Shown here: one piece after another, positions 1 to 6,256 of the stretch | Position numbering within the stretch: position 1 is the first letter of the stretch | Layout: every line of letters starts with the position of its first letter | Source: Gammaproteobacteria bacterium | GTDB taxonomy: Bacteria; Pseudomonadota; Gammaproteobacteria; Steroidobacterales; Steroidobacteraceae | Direction: 5' to 3' | Length of the DNA: 7,422 nt | NCBI GenBank assembly: GCA_005877705.1 | Contig: VBNY01000224.1 | Coordinates: forward strand, 1 to 7,422 | The notes under the pieces: model-generated | Seen by the model: only the letters and a program-made list of their open reading frames with translations | Databases searched by the model: none | What the model was told of the DNA's origin: nothing | Translations under genes and position numbers: made by a program

Positions 1-1013
1 TCACCTACATCGACCAGAAAAGCAACGCTGTGAAGACCGATGCCAGCGGCGTGGGCACGGATGTCAAGCGCGGCTACCTCATCGTCAATCACAGCTTCGA
101 TGAGATCTGGTCGGCCAATGTGACCACGGACTTCAACTATGTGAGCAGTGCGAATTTTGCCGAGGTGTTCATCAAAAAGGCCTATGTGCAGGCGAAGGTC
201 TCTGATGCCTTCGCCGCGCAGCTCGGCTCCGCGGATCTTCCGTGGGTGCTGTTCGCTGAGAGCTTCTACGGCTATCGGTACATCGAGAAGCTGCTCATCG
301 ACCGGCTGAGCTTCGGCACCACCGCGGACTGGGGACTGCACGTCAACGGCAAGCTGGCCGACAACACGGTGAGCTACGCCGTATCCGTCATCAACGGCAA
401 CGGGTACCGTACCACCACCCGCTCCAAGAGCGTCGACGTGGAAGGCCGTATCGGCTACTCCCCCATCCAGGAGGTGACGATCGCCGCCGGCTTCTACAGC
501 GGCAAGCGCGGCCAGCAGACCGAGACGCAGAGTACGGCCAACACGGCGAGCCGCTTCGATGCGCTGGTCGCCTTCGTGAACCCCCAGTGGCGGCTCGGCG
601 CGGAGTATTTCTACGCCAAGGATTGGGGCGCCGGCTCAGCCGGCACGACGGTCCCGACCGCGGCGTTCGTCATCGTGAGTCCGAACGAGGACAAGGCCGA
701 TGGCTTCTCGCTCTGGGGCGCCTACAACCTCGATCCCAGCTGGTCGGTATTCGCCCGTGCCGATGTGTCCAAGCCCAGCAAGGACCTGCACCCAGATCTG
801 AAGGACCGCTATTACAACGCGGGCTTGGCGTGGCACGCGAACAAAAAGATCGACGTGGCCCTCGCCGTGAAGCGCGAGAAGGTCGAGAATGGGATCATCA
901 ACGCGTACAACGGCGACATCACCAAGACGCCCAAGGGCTTCGACGGTCAGATCGGCGGCTCAGTCGATGGGACCTATACCGAGGGCGGCGTGTGGGTGCT
1001 CGTCAATTTCTAG
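1..1013 (+). CDS. Outer-membrane porin, 3' part (5' end outside the window)
   Basis: The reading frame is open from base 3 and encodes about 336 residues to a TAG at 1011-1013. The GTG at 30 is internal, so the true start lies upstream of the window. The protein alternates polar and hydrophobic/aromatic residues in short stretches, as in beta-barrel strands, for example around WGLHVNGKL and YAVSVINGNGY. It ends in VWVLVNF: a terminal Phe with aromatic/hydrophobic alternation is the usual BAM recognition signal of outer-membrane barrels. The overall look resembles the OprO/OprP-type and related proteobacterial porins, which form trimeric anion-selective channels. It converges on the pst operon, so a role in phosphate uptake is plausible, but this is inference from position. 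The signal peptide, the N-terminal part and the promoter are not visible. A general or substrate-specific porin of another kind remains possible. Confidence 0.8.
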   Translation, partial: TYIDQKSNAVKTDASGVGTDVKRGYLIVNHSFDEIWSANVTTDFNYVSSANFAEVFIKKAYVQAKVSDAFAAQLGSADLPWVLFAESFYGYRYIEKLLIDRLSFGTTADWGLHVNGKLADNTVSYAVSVINGNGYRTTTRSKSVDVEGRIGYSPIQEVTIAAGFYSGKRGQQTETQSTANTASRFDALVAFVNPQWRLGAEYFYAKDWGAGSAGTTVPTAAFVIVSPNEDKADGFSLWGAYNLDPSWSVFARADVSKPSKDLHPDLKDRYYNAGLAWHANKKIDVALAVKREKVENGIINAYNGDITKTPKGFDGQIGGSVDGTYTEGGVWVLVNF

Positions 1014-1048
1014 GGCGCGCGATCGAGCGCCTCGCAAGGCTAAGGCGT

Positions 1049-2167
1049 CTAGACATCAATGTGAAAAAGTGGCCTGCGGCTGCCTGCGGCGATTCTGTAT
1101 GGGCTGAAACTGGCCTGTGGCCGTTTCAGCGGACCGACGCCGTCGCACAGTTTTGACGGCGGGCGAAAAGCGTGGTTTTCGCCCGCATGCCAAGCCCGGC
1201 CGCGGCGGGGTCCCAGGAAATCGTCTGCGATTTCCTGGGGTGCCCATAAGGCGCGACTTTTGCGGCCTGCACAATAACGGCACCGCAAGTCCGACGTGAA
1301 GAACCGATCGGTCTCGCCGACTTCGATGAGCTCGCCCAGATGGAAGTAGGCCGTCCGCTGCGACACGCGCGCGGCCTGCTGCATCGAGTGCGTGACGATG
1401 ACGATCGCGTAGGAGGCTCGCAGCTCATCGATGAGGTCCTCGATGCGGGCCGTCGCAATGGGATCGAGAGCCGAGCACGGCTCGTCCATGAGGATCACCT
1501 CCGGCTGCACGGCGATCGTGCGGGCGATACACAGGCGCTGCTGCTGGCCGCCCGACAAGCCGGTGCCCGGACGGCGAAGGCGATCCTTCACCTCGTCCCA
1601 CAGTCCGGCGCGCTGCAGGCTCGCGCACACGATGTCGTCGAGATCGGCGCGGCTAGGCGCGAGGCCGTGGATGCGCGGACCGTATGCGACGTTGTCGTAG
1701 ATGGACTTTGGAAACGGGTTCGGCTTCTGAAACACCATGCCCACGCGCGCGCGGATCTGCACGACGTCCTGGCGTTTGTCATGGATATCCTGTCCGTCGA
1801 GGGTGATCAATCCCGTGACGCGCGCTCCCGGGATCGTTTCGTTCATGCGATTCAGGCAGCGCAGAAACGTCGACTTGCCGCAGCCGGAAGGACCGATCAT
1901 CGCCAGCACCTGCTTGCGCGCGACGTCGAGGGTCACGTTCTTCAGCGCGTGCTTGGAGCCGTAGAAGACGTTCACGTCCCGACAGGAGAAGACGGGATCC
2001 TCAACCGAGGTCTGCCCCACCGCCGGTCCCGAGGTCCGCTCCTCCAAGGATGCGGGAACATGCACGCGCCCGCTCGGCTTGAGGTTCAGGCCGCTCTCGC
2101 CGCGGTGCCGCTGACCCCCGTCGGCACCGCCCGCCCCGGCCGGTTCAGCTCGCCTGCGCTCGTGCAC
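1049..2167 (-). CDS. pstB: Second PstB phosphate-transporter ATPase with aberrant C-terminal extension
   Basis: This is an ABC ATPase of the phosphate importer that would hydrolyse ATP at the inner face of the PstA/PstC channel. Numbering from the upstream ATG at 2191, it has Walker A GPSGCGKST (100-108), Q-loop FQKP (154-157), signature LSGGQQQR (212-219), Walker B VILMDEP (232-238) and H-switch His268, so the ATPase core looks intact. Homology stops after GETDRFFTS (residue 300). The family ending, seen in the neighbouring paralogue as DDYVTGRFG, is missing in all three frames and replaced by 80 unrelated Arg/Pro-rich residues encoded by a hairpin-rich segment. I prefer the GTG at 2167 because TGGAGAG lies 6 nt upstream; the ATG at 2191 has no visible Shine-Dalgarno site. 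About 60 poorly conserved residues precede the ABC domain. It is the last operon gene, 53 bp after the first pstB. Activity is uncertain. Confidence 0.85.
   Translation of the reverse strand: MHERRRAEPAGAGGADGGQRHRGESGLNLKPSGRVHVPASLEERTSGPAVGQTSVEDPVFSCRDVNVFYGSKHALKNVTLDVARKQVLAMIGPSGCGKSTFLRCLNRMNETIPGARVTGLITLDGQDIHDKRQDVVQIRARVGMVFQKPNPFPKSIYDNVAYGPRIHGLAPSRADLDDIVCASLQRAGLWDEVKDRLRRPGTGLSGGQQQRLCIARTIAVQPEVILMDEPCSALDPIATARIEDLIDELRASYAIVIVTHSMQQAARVSQRTAYFHLGELIEVGETDRFFTSDLRCRYCAGRKSRALWAPQEIADDFLGPRRGRAWHAGENHAFRPPSKLCDGVGPLKRPQASFSPYRIAAGSRRPLFHIDV
1072..1091. repeat. Short tandem repeat, two units of a 10-mer GCCTGCGGCK
   Basis: GCCTGCGGCT (1072-1081) is followed directly by GCCTGCGGCG (1082-1091). 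The unit overlaps a GGCCTGCGGC string at 1071-1080 that resembles the core of the neighbouring hairpin (GGCCTGTGGC at 1112-1121). GGCCTGC recurs at 1264-1270. It appears to belong to the same structured segment as the hairpins. Confidence 0.6.
1103..1291. repeat. Cluster of strong inverted repeats (hairpin array) at the pstB/porin junction
   Basis: Four stem-loops are legible. The first spans 1103-1130: arms GCTGAAAC/GTTTCAGC plus an inner GGCC/GGCC around TGT. The second spans 1159-1186: perfect 11-bp arms GCGGGCGAAAA/TTTTCGCCCGC with a 6-nt loop. The third spans 1212-1239: perfect 12-bp arms CCCAGGAAATCG/CGATTTCCTGGG with loop TCTG. The fourth spans 1255-1291: a 9-bp stem with a 2-nt bulge. 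The first three are each exactly 28 nt, separated by 28 and 25 nt. The stems differ in sequence, so this is neither a CRISPR array nor a simple repeat. No T-tract follows any stem on either strand, which argues against classical intrinsic terminators, although the convergent position would suit transcription termination or transcript-end protection. The segment also encodes the aberrant PstB tail. Its class is not recognised. Confidence 0.8.
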
Positions 2168-2173
2168 CGTTCG

Positions 2174-2180
2174 CTCTCCA
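2174..2180 (-). promoter_or_regulatory. Ribosome binding site deciding the start of the second pstB
   Basis: On the minus strand TGGAGAG is followed by 6 nt and then GTG (2167-2165). The alternative in-frame ATG at 2191 lacks any purine-rich site at a suitable distance. This favours the GTG start. A stronger-looking GGAGGAG farther inside the reading frame has no start codon at a usable spacing. Confidence 0.5.
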
Positions 2181-2220
2181 GGTTGAATCATGTATGCGCG
2201 CCGCTTGCGATTGTCCGCAC

Positions 2221-3030
2221 TTACCCGAACCGCCCGGTGACGTAGTCATCGGTCCTGCGGTTCTTCGGTGCCGTGAACATCTGCTCGGTCGGTCCGATCT
2301 CGATGAGCTCGCCCAGGTACATGAAGGCCGTGACATTCGAGACCCGTGCCGCCTGTTGCAAGTTGTGGGTCACGATGGCGATGCAGTACTTCTCGCGCAG
2401 GCTCTGCAGCGTCTCCTCGACCCGCAGCGTCGAGATGGGATCGAGCCCGGCGGTCGGCTCATCGAACAGCACGACTTCGGGCTGCAGAGCAATGGTACGC
2501 GCAATGCACAGGCGCTGCTGCTGGCCCCCGGAGAGGCTGCGCCCATCCTCGTTGAGCTTGTCCTTGACCTCTTCCCACATGGCCGCATCGCGCAGGGCCG
2601 CCTCGACCCGCTCGCCGAGCTCGGCGCGCGTGATGCGGCGCGCCAGGCGCAGGCCGAACGCGACGTTATCGAAGATCGACATCGGAAACGGCGTCGGCTT
2701 CTGAAACACCATCCCGACGCGAAACCGCAGGCTCGCCACGTCAACCGTGGGCGCGAGGATGTCCTCGCCGTCGAGCAGCACGTCGCCGGTCGCGCGGTGA
2801 CCGGGGTACAAGGCGTACATACGGTTGAACACCCGCAGCAGCGTCGACTTGCCGCAACCGGACGGACCGATGAAGGCCGTGATGTTGCGGTCGGCGAGCG
2901 TCAGGTTGACGTCCTTCAGGGCCTGAAAGCGCTCGTAATAGAAGTCGAGGTGCCGCACCTCGAACTTGACATCGTGCGCTGCGGCGGCTGCAACGCGCGC
3001 AGCACCCACGCTTGCCCGGGGCACGCTCAC
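2221..3030 (-). CDS. pstB: First PstB phosphate-transporter ATP-binding protein
   Basis: This cytoplasmic ATPase subunit of the PstSCAB phosphate importer has 269 residues, close to the usual family length of about 250-270. Visible motifs: Walker A GPSGCGKST (55-63), Q-loop FQKP (109-112), signature LSGGQQQR (166-173), Walker B VVLFDEP (186-192), D-loop GLDP, H-switch His222, and the conserved PstB ending DDYVTGRFG. After Walker B it reads DEPTAGLDPIST, whereas the second copy has the more typical DEPCSALDPIAT. Its first ~20 residues are Ala-rich and not conserved-looking. The start is GTG at 3030-3028, overlapping the pstA stop as GTGA, so translation is probably coupled to pstA. By eye, about half of the core residues match the downstream paralogue, so the two are divergent copies, not a recent duplication. 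It is the intact copy and probably the main ATPase. Confidence 0.95.
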   Translation of the reverse strand: MSVPRASVGAARVAAAAAHDVKFEVRHLDFYYERFQALKDVNLTLADRNITAFIGPSGCGKSTLLRVFNRMYALYPGHRATGDVLLDGEDILAPTVDVASLRFRVGMVFQKPTPFPMSIFDNVAFGLRLARRITRAELGERVEAALRDAAMWEEVKDKLNEDGRSLSGGQQQRLCIARTIALQPEVVLFDEPTAGLDPISTLRVEETLQSLREKYCIAIVTHNLQQAARVSNVTAFMYLGELIEIGPTEQMFTAPKNRRTDDYVTGRFG

Positions 3031-3875
3031 CGCTTGCCGCCCGGGGTCAGCGTCGACACGATCAGGCGCGCGCTGATGCTGAGAATGAGAATGGCCAGCG
3101 TGATCAGCAAAGCTCCGGACCAGGCGAGCTGCTGCCAGTTCTTGTAGGGGCTCAAGGCGAACTGGAAGATCACCACCGGCAGGTTAGCCATCGGGGCGCC
3201 CAGATCCGTGCTCCAGAACTGGTTGTTGAGTGCCGTGAACAGCAGCGGCGCCGTCTCGCCGCTGATGCGCGCCACGGCCAGCAGCAGCCCGGTCACGATA
3301 CCGCTGCGGGCGGCCGGATAAATGATGTTGGTGATCGTGCGCCATGGGTACGCGCCCATCGCCGTGGAAGCATCCTTCATGCCCTGCGGCACCAGGTTCA
3401 GCATGTCTTCGGTCGTTCGCACCGTCACGGGCATGGCAATGACCGCGAGCGCCACCGCACCGGCGATCGCCGAGAAGTGCCCCATGCGAACCACGAGGAC
3501 TTCGTAGATGAACAAGCCGACGATGATGGAAGGGGCGCTGAGCAGCACATCGTTCACGAAGCGGATCACGGCGCTGATGCGCGTCGTGCGCCCGTATTCG
3601 GCGAGGTAGGTTCCCGCAAGCATGCCGATCGGCGCTCCGATGAGGATCCCGATCAGTGTCATGGCCGCGCTCCCGTAGATGGCATTCAGCAGTCCGCCGC
3701 TGCCACCCGGCGGGGGCGTCATCGCGGTGAACACGGTGGTCGAGATGCCGGCGAGCCCGTTCTTGATGAGCGTCCAGAGGATGGCGCCGAGGAAGGCGAG
3801 GCCGAGTGCCGTCGCGAGCCCCGACAGAGCGAGCGCCAGCGCATTGGTGAATTTGCGTACCGCGCGCCGGCTCAT
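3027..3875 (-). CDS. pstA: Phosphate ABC transporter permease PstA
   Basis: One of the two inner-membrane channel subunits of the PstSCAB importer; it pairs with PstC and contacts PstB. The 282-residue length is normal. Hydrophobic segments suit a six-helix permease: roughly 10-38, 68-92, 108-128, 135-152, 192-215 and 250-276. The binding-protein-dependent permease (EAA-type) loop lies around 166-195 (QGMKDAST..., then YPAARSGIVTG), followed by the PstA hallmark RISGETAPLLFTA (203-215). The start ATG (3875-3873) overlaps the pstC stop as ATGA, and its own TGA overlaps the next gene's GTG. The sequence just upstream of the start is pyrimidine-rich (CTCTCCTCC) with no Shine-Dalgarno site, so translation probably depends on coupling to pstC. 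No damage is visible. Confidence 0.96.
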   Translation of the reverse strand: MSRRAVRKFTNALALALSGLATALGLAFLGAILWTLIKNGLAGISTTVFTAMTPPPGGSGGLLNAIYGSAAMTLIGILIGAPIGMLAGTYLAEYGRTTRISAVIRFVNDVLLSAPSIIVGLFIYEVLVVRMGHFSAIAGAVALAVIAMPVTVRTTEDMLNLVPQGMKDASTAMGAYPWRTITNIIYPAARSGIVTGLLLAVARISGETAPLLFTALNNQFWSTDLGAPMANLPVVIFQFALSPYKNWQQLAWSGALLITLAILILSISARLIVSTLTPGGKR

Positions 3876-4840
3876 ACGGAGGAGAGCGCTCGGCGGTCGA
3901 GACGTAACAGCATGAAACGCGCGCTGGCGATGACGGTGAACGTGATCAGAAACAACAGCGCCCCGAGTGCCACGAGCGACGAGGTATACAGGTCGCCCAC
4001 CGCCTCGGTGAATTCGTTGGCGATCGAGGCCGAGATGGTGGTCCCCGGCGCGAGCAGCGAGGAGCTGACGCGGTGCGCATTACCGATCACGAACGTGACG
4101 GCCATGGTCTCACCGAGCGCCCGCCCCAGGCCGAGCATGACTCCGCCGACCATGCCGACCCGCGAATGCGGCACGACCACCTTCCAGATCACTTCCCAGG
4201 TGGTGGCGCCCAATCCGTAGCCGGATTCCTTGAGGACATCGGGCACGGTCTCGAAGACGTCGCGCATCACGGCGGAAATGAACGGAATGACCATGATCGC
4301 GAGCACGACGCCTGCGGTGAGCACGCCGATGCCGAACGGTGGACCTTGAAAAAGCCTGCCGATGCCCGGCAGCGGCCCGAGCCACTCGATGAGCCACGGC
4401 TGCACGTGCCGCTGCAGGATCGGCGCGAGCACGAACAGCCCCCAGATGCCGAAGATGATGCTGGGCACGGCCGCGAGCAGCTCGATCGCAATTCCGACCG
4501 GACGCTTGAGCCACACCGGCGCCAGTTCCGTGAGAAAGACCGCGATGCCGAAGCTGATCGGGATCGCCACGGCCATCGCGATCAGCGAAGTGACGAGCGT
4601 GCCGTAGACCGGCGCGAGCGCGCCATACTGGTCCGTCACCGGGTTCCAAATCTCGCGCGTGAGGAATGCGAGCTTGAAATGCGAGAAGGCGGGCCACGCA
4701 CCCCTCGTGAGCGACACGGCCACCCCGCCCAGGAGTGTCAGCACGAGAAGCGCGGCAGCGAGGGTGGCGCCGCGGAAAATGCGCTCCCGCAGCCTCTGGC
4801 CGGCCGCGTGCCGCGGATCAATTGCGGCCACGCTGCTCAT
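3872..4840 (-). CDS. pstC: Phosphate ABC transporter permease PstC
   Basis: The second inner-membrane channel subunit, forming a heterodimer with PstA. At 322 residues it has typical length. After a short cytoplasmic N-terminus the first helix is near 25-45. It is followed by a periplasmic stretch with the PstC-characteristic WNPVTDQYGALAPVYGT (65-81), and helices near 84-104, 115-141, 170-192, 230-253 and 286-310. The EAA-type cytoplasmic loop is at about 200-240 (VPDVLKESGYGLGATTW, then GRALGETMAV). The start ATG (4840-4838) lies 21 bp after the pstS stop, with no obvious Shine-Dalgarno site. Read-through from pstS probably supplies the transcript. It ends in a 4-bp overlap with pstA. No anomalies are visible. 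Confidence 0.96.
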   Translation of the reverse strand: MSSVAAIDPRHAAGQRLRERIFRGATLAAALLVLTLLGGVAVSLTRGAWPAFSHFKLAFLTREIWNPVTDQYGALAPVYGTLVTSLIAMAVAIPISFGIAVFLTELAPVWLKRPVGIAIELLAAVPSIIFGIWGLFVLAPILQRHVQPWLIEWLGPLPGIGRLFQGPPFGIGVLTAGVVLAIMVIPFISAVMRDVFETVPDVLKESGYGLGATTWEVIWKVVVPHSRVGMVGGVMLGLGRALGETMAVTFVIGNAHRVSSSLLAPGTTISASIANEFTEAVGDLYTSSLVALGALLFLITFTVIASARFMLLRLDRRALSSV

Positions 4841-4861
4841 GGCCGGTGGCGAATCTTGACG

Positions 4862-5944
4862 CTAGCTTGTTCCATCCCCCAGACCCAAGCGGCAGCCGCC
4901 CATGCGGCTGGCCACTGCCGGTACGCCCTTGATCTCAGCCTTCCAGGTTGCCCGCACCTGTTTGATGAGGCTCGCCGGCAGCGGCACGTAATCGAGCGCC
5001 GCGGCCATCTGGCCGCCATTCTTGTACGCCCAGTCGAAGAACTTGAGCGCTTGGCCCGTCGCCACGGGATCCGGCGGCGCAGCATATACGAGGATAAAGC
5101 TGGCGCCGGTAATCGGCCAGCTGTTGGCCCCGGCCTGATCCGTGAGAATCAGGTAGTAATTCTGAGCATGCGCCCAATCGGCGCTCGCCGCCGCGGCCTG
5201 GAAAGTATCTGCGCTCGGAGCCACGGCCTTGCCGGCCTTGTTGATGAGTTGCGCGTACGCCATTTTGTTTTGCTTGGCGTACGCATACTCCACGTAGCCA
5301 ATCGCGCCATCCGTCTGGGTCGTCATGTTCGCGACGCCCTCGTTACCCTTGGCGCCGATGCCCACGGGCCACTGCACGGAGGTGCTGGAGCCGATCGTCT
5401 GCTGGAACTTCGGGCTGGCTTTCGAGAGATAGTCCGAGAACAGGAAATTGGTTCCGGAGCCGTCCGAGCGATACACAGGCGCGATCGCGGTGTCCGGGAG
5501 GGTCAGCCTGGGATTGAGCTTCTTGATGCGCGGGTCGTTCCACTTGGTGATCTCGCCGAGATAGATTGAAGCCACGGTCACCCCGTCGAGCACCATCTGT
5601 CCGGGCTGCACACCCTTGACGTTCACCGCGGGCACGACCCCCCCGATGATCATCGGGAATTGCACCAGGCCGGCCTCCTTGACCTCCTGCGGCTTCAGCG
5701 GCATGTCGGAGGCGCCGAACGTGACCGTCTTTGCCTTGATCTGCTTGATGCCGCCCCCCGAGCCGATCGACTGATAGTTGAGCCCGACGCCCGTTTGCTT
5801 CTTGTAGGCATCGGCCCATTTTGAATAGATCGGATAGGGGAACGTCGCACCGGCACCCGAGATGTCGGCCGCATGCGCGCCTCCCGCGACCGCAGCGGCG
5901 GCCAGCGCCGCAACGAGGGTCCCCTTCGGATTGAAAGGTTTCAT
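4862..5944 (-). CDS. pstS: Periplasmic phosphate-binding protein PstS
   Basis: The periplasmic receptor that binds phosphate and delivers it to PstCA. The 360 residues begin with a Sec signal peptide (KGTLVAALAAAAVAGG core, likely cleaved after AHA at 23-25). Mature-protein landmarks are GAGATFP (30-36), a GSGGGI loop (61-66), FGASDMPL (76-83) and RSDGSGT (159-165); these surround phosphate in known PstS structures. The later GAIGYVEYAYA and YVPLPASLIKQV segments are also typical. The last ~20 residues after WKAEIKG do not resemble the usual short PstS ending and are encoded by a hairpin-forming stretch, so the 3' end may have been altered. The start ATG (5944-5942) has AGGAG 7 nt upstream. 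It is the first gene of the operon, behind a PhoB-type promoter. Confidence 0.96.
   Translation of the reverse strand: MKPFNPKGTLVAALAAAAVAGGAHAADISGAGATFPYPIYSKWADAYKKQTGVGLNYQSIGSGGGIKQIKAKTVTFGASDMPLKPQEVKEAGLVQFPMIIGGVVPAVNVKGVQPGQMVLDGVTVASIYLGEITKWNDPRIKKLNPRLTLPDTAIAPVYRSDGSGTNFLFSDYLSKASPKFQQTIGSSTSVQWPVGIGAKGNEGVANMTTQTDGAIGYVEYAYAKQNKMAYAQLINKAGKAVAPSADTFQAAAASADWAHAQNYYLILTDQAGANSWPITGASFILVYAAPPDPVATGQALKFFDWAYKNGGQMAAALDYVPLPASLIKQVRATWKAEIKGVPAVASRMGGCRLGLGDGTS
4890..4920 (-). other. mRNA stem-loop in the last codons of pstS
   Basis: Perfect 7-bp arms CAGCCGC (4893-4899) and GCGGCTG (4904-4910) flank a 4-nt loop, with an outer CGGCAG/CTGCCG pair (4890-4895, 4915-4920) that partly competes. 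It ends about 26 nt before the pstS stop. No T-tract follows, so it is not a standard terminator. A structure here could shield the pstS part of the message or reduce expression of downstream genes, as is often needed to make more receptor than permease. That role is inference. Confidence 0.5.
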
Positions 5945-5951
5945 GACTCGG

Positions 5952-5956
5952 CTCCT
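5952..5956 (-). promoter_or_regulatory. Ribosome binding site of pstS
   Basis: AGGAG on the minus strand, followed by 7 nt and then ATG (5944-5942). It is the clearest Shine-Dalgarno site in the operon, consistent with strong synthesis of the periplasmic receptor. Confidence 0.75.
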
Positions 5957-6052
5957 GCACTCTGGTGGACTTGGTCAGGACGTTTGATGGCGTGATGGCA
6001 CGGCGGCCCGCGCATGGGACTCGTCAGGACATCAAGCTGCCCGATGGCGCGC

Positions 6053-6058
6053 ATTAGA
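6053..6058 (-). promoter_or_regulatory. Probable -10 element of the Pho-dependent pstS promoter
   Basis: TCTAAT on the minus strand matches TATAAT at five of six positions. It starts 10 bp after the second PhoB half-site, the spacing seen in PhoB-dependent promoters such as E. coli phoA, where the Pho box takes the place of the -35. Transcription would begin near 6046, leaving a leader of about 100 nt before the pstS ATG. Confidence 0.65.
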
Positions 6059-6086
6059 TGACTGAAATATGACGGTCTCATGACAG
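6058..6086 (-). promoter_or_regulatory. PhoB box (three in-phase half-sites) upstream of pstS
   Basis: Read on the minus strand: CTGTCAT (6086-6080), spacer GAGA, CCGTCAT (6075-6069), spacer ATTT, CAGTCAT (6064-6058). The first two units form an almost ideal Pho box, two 7-bp direct repeats with a 4-bp spacer, close to the consensus CTGTCAT-N4-CTGTCAY. A third unit continues the 11-bp period. PhoB~P binding here would activate pstSCAB under phosphate limitation. The third unit overlaps the -10 by one base and may be partly fortuitous. Confidence 0.88.
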
Positions 6087-6227
6087 CCAAGCCGGCGCCG
6101 AGGGCTCGCTTCGGACTCGCCCGATGCGCATGGCCGACAGCCTGGCGGTTGAAGATGGCATCAGCGTGACAGCAGGCGGTGTGCCGCAGGAACTGGCCCG
6201 CGATTCGCTGGCCAAAACGAAAACGCC

Positions 6228-6256
6228 TTGCTGCGCCCCGCGGCTCGCCGTATAAA
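6228..6256 (+). promoter_or_regulatory. Probable sigma70 promoter of dapE
   Basis: TTGCTG (6228-6233) and TATAAA (6251-6256) are separated by exactly 17 bp. Transcription would start near 6263, about 44 nt before the dapE ATG. The -10 lies in the centre of an inverted repeat (6241-6265). Confidence 0.55.

Noticed and set aside
1103..1239. CRISPR-like spacing: 28-nt units separated by 28 and 25 nt.
   Set aside because: The three 28-nt units are different sequences; CRISPR repeats would be near-identical, and no cas gene is present.
1159..1239. Intrinsic terminators for the porin or the pst operon.
   Set aside because: The stems are strong, but neither strand shows a T-tract directly after any of them, so a standard Rho-independent terminator cannot be claimed.
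1251..1300. A simple frameshift as the cause of the abnormal second PstB ending.
   Set aside because: Neither alternative frame after 1292 restores an ending like DDYVTGRFG, so a one- or two-base error does not explain it.
1340..3147. Plus-strand frames of about 300 codons opposite both pstB genes.
   Set aside because: They read as mirror images of the ATPase motifs and show no family features of their own.
4073..5569. 498-codon plus-strand frame across pstC and pstS.
   Set aside because: It is antisense to two clear genes. Its Arg/His/Asp/Glu-rich composition is the usual mirror image of GC-rich coding DNA.
5974..6030. Direct repeat GTCAGGAC in the pstS leader (5974-5981, 6023-6030) as a regulatory site.
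   Set aside because: It has only two 8-bp copies 49 bp apart, with no symmetry or known binding-site match; this could easily be chance.
6124..6255. A 43-codon plus-strand frame (ATG 6124, TAA 6253-6255) between the pstS and dapE promoters.
   Set aside because: It has no ribosome binding site and no recognisable protein features, its stop lies within the dapE -10, and the length is unremarkable for GC-rich DNA.
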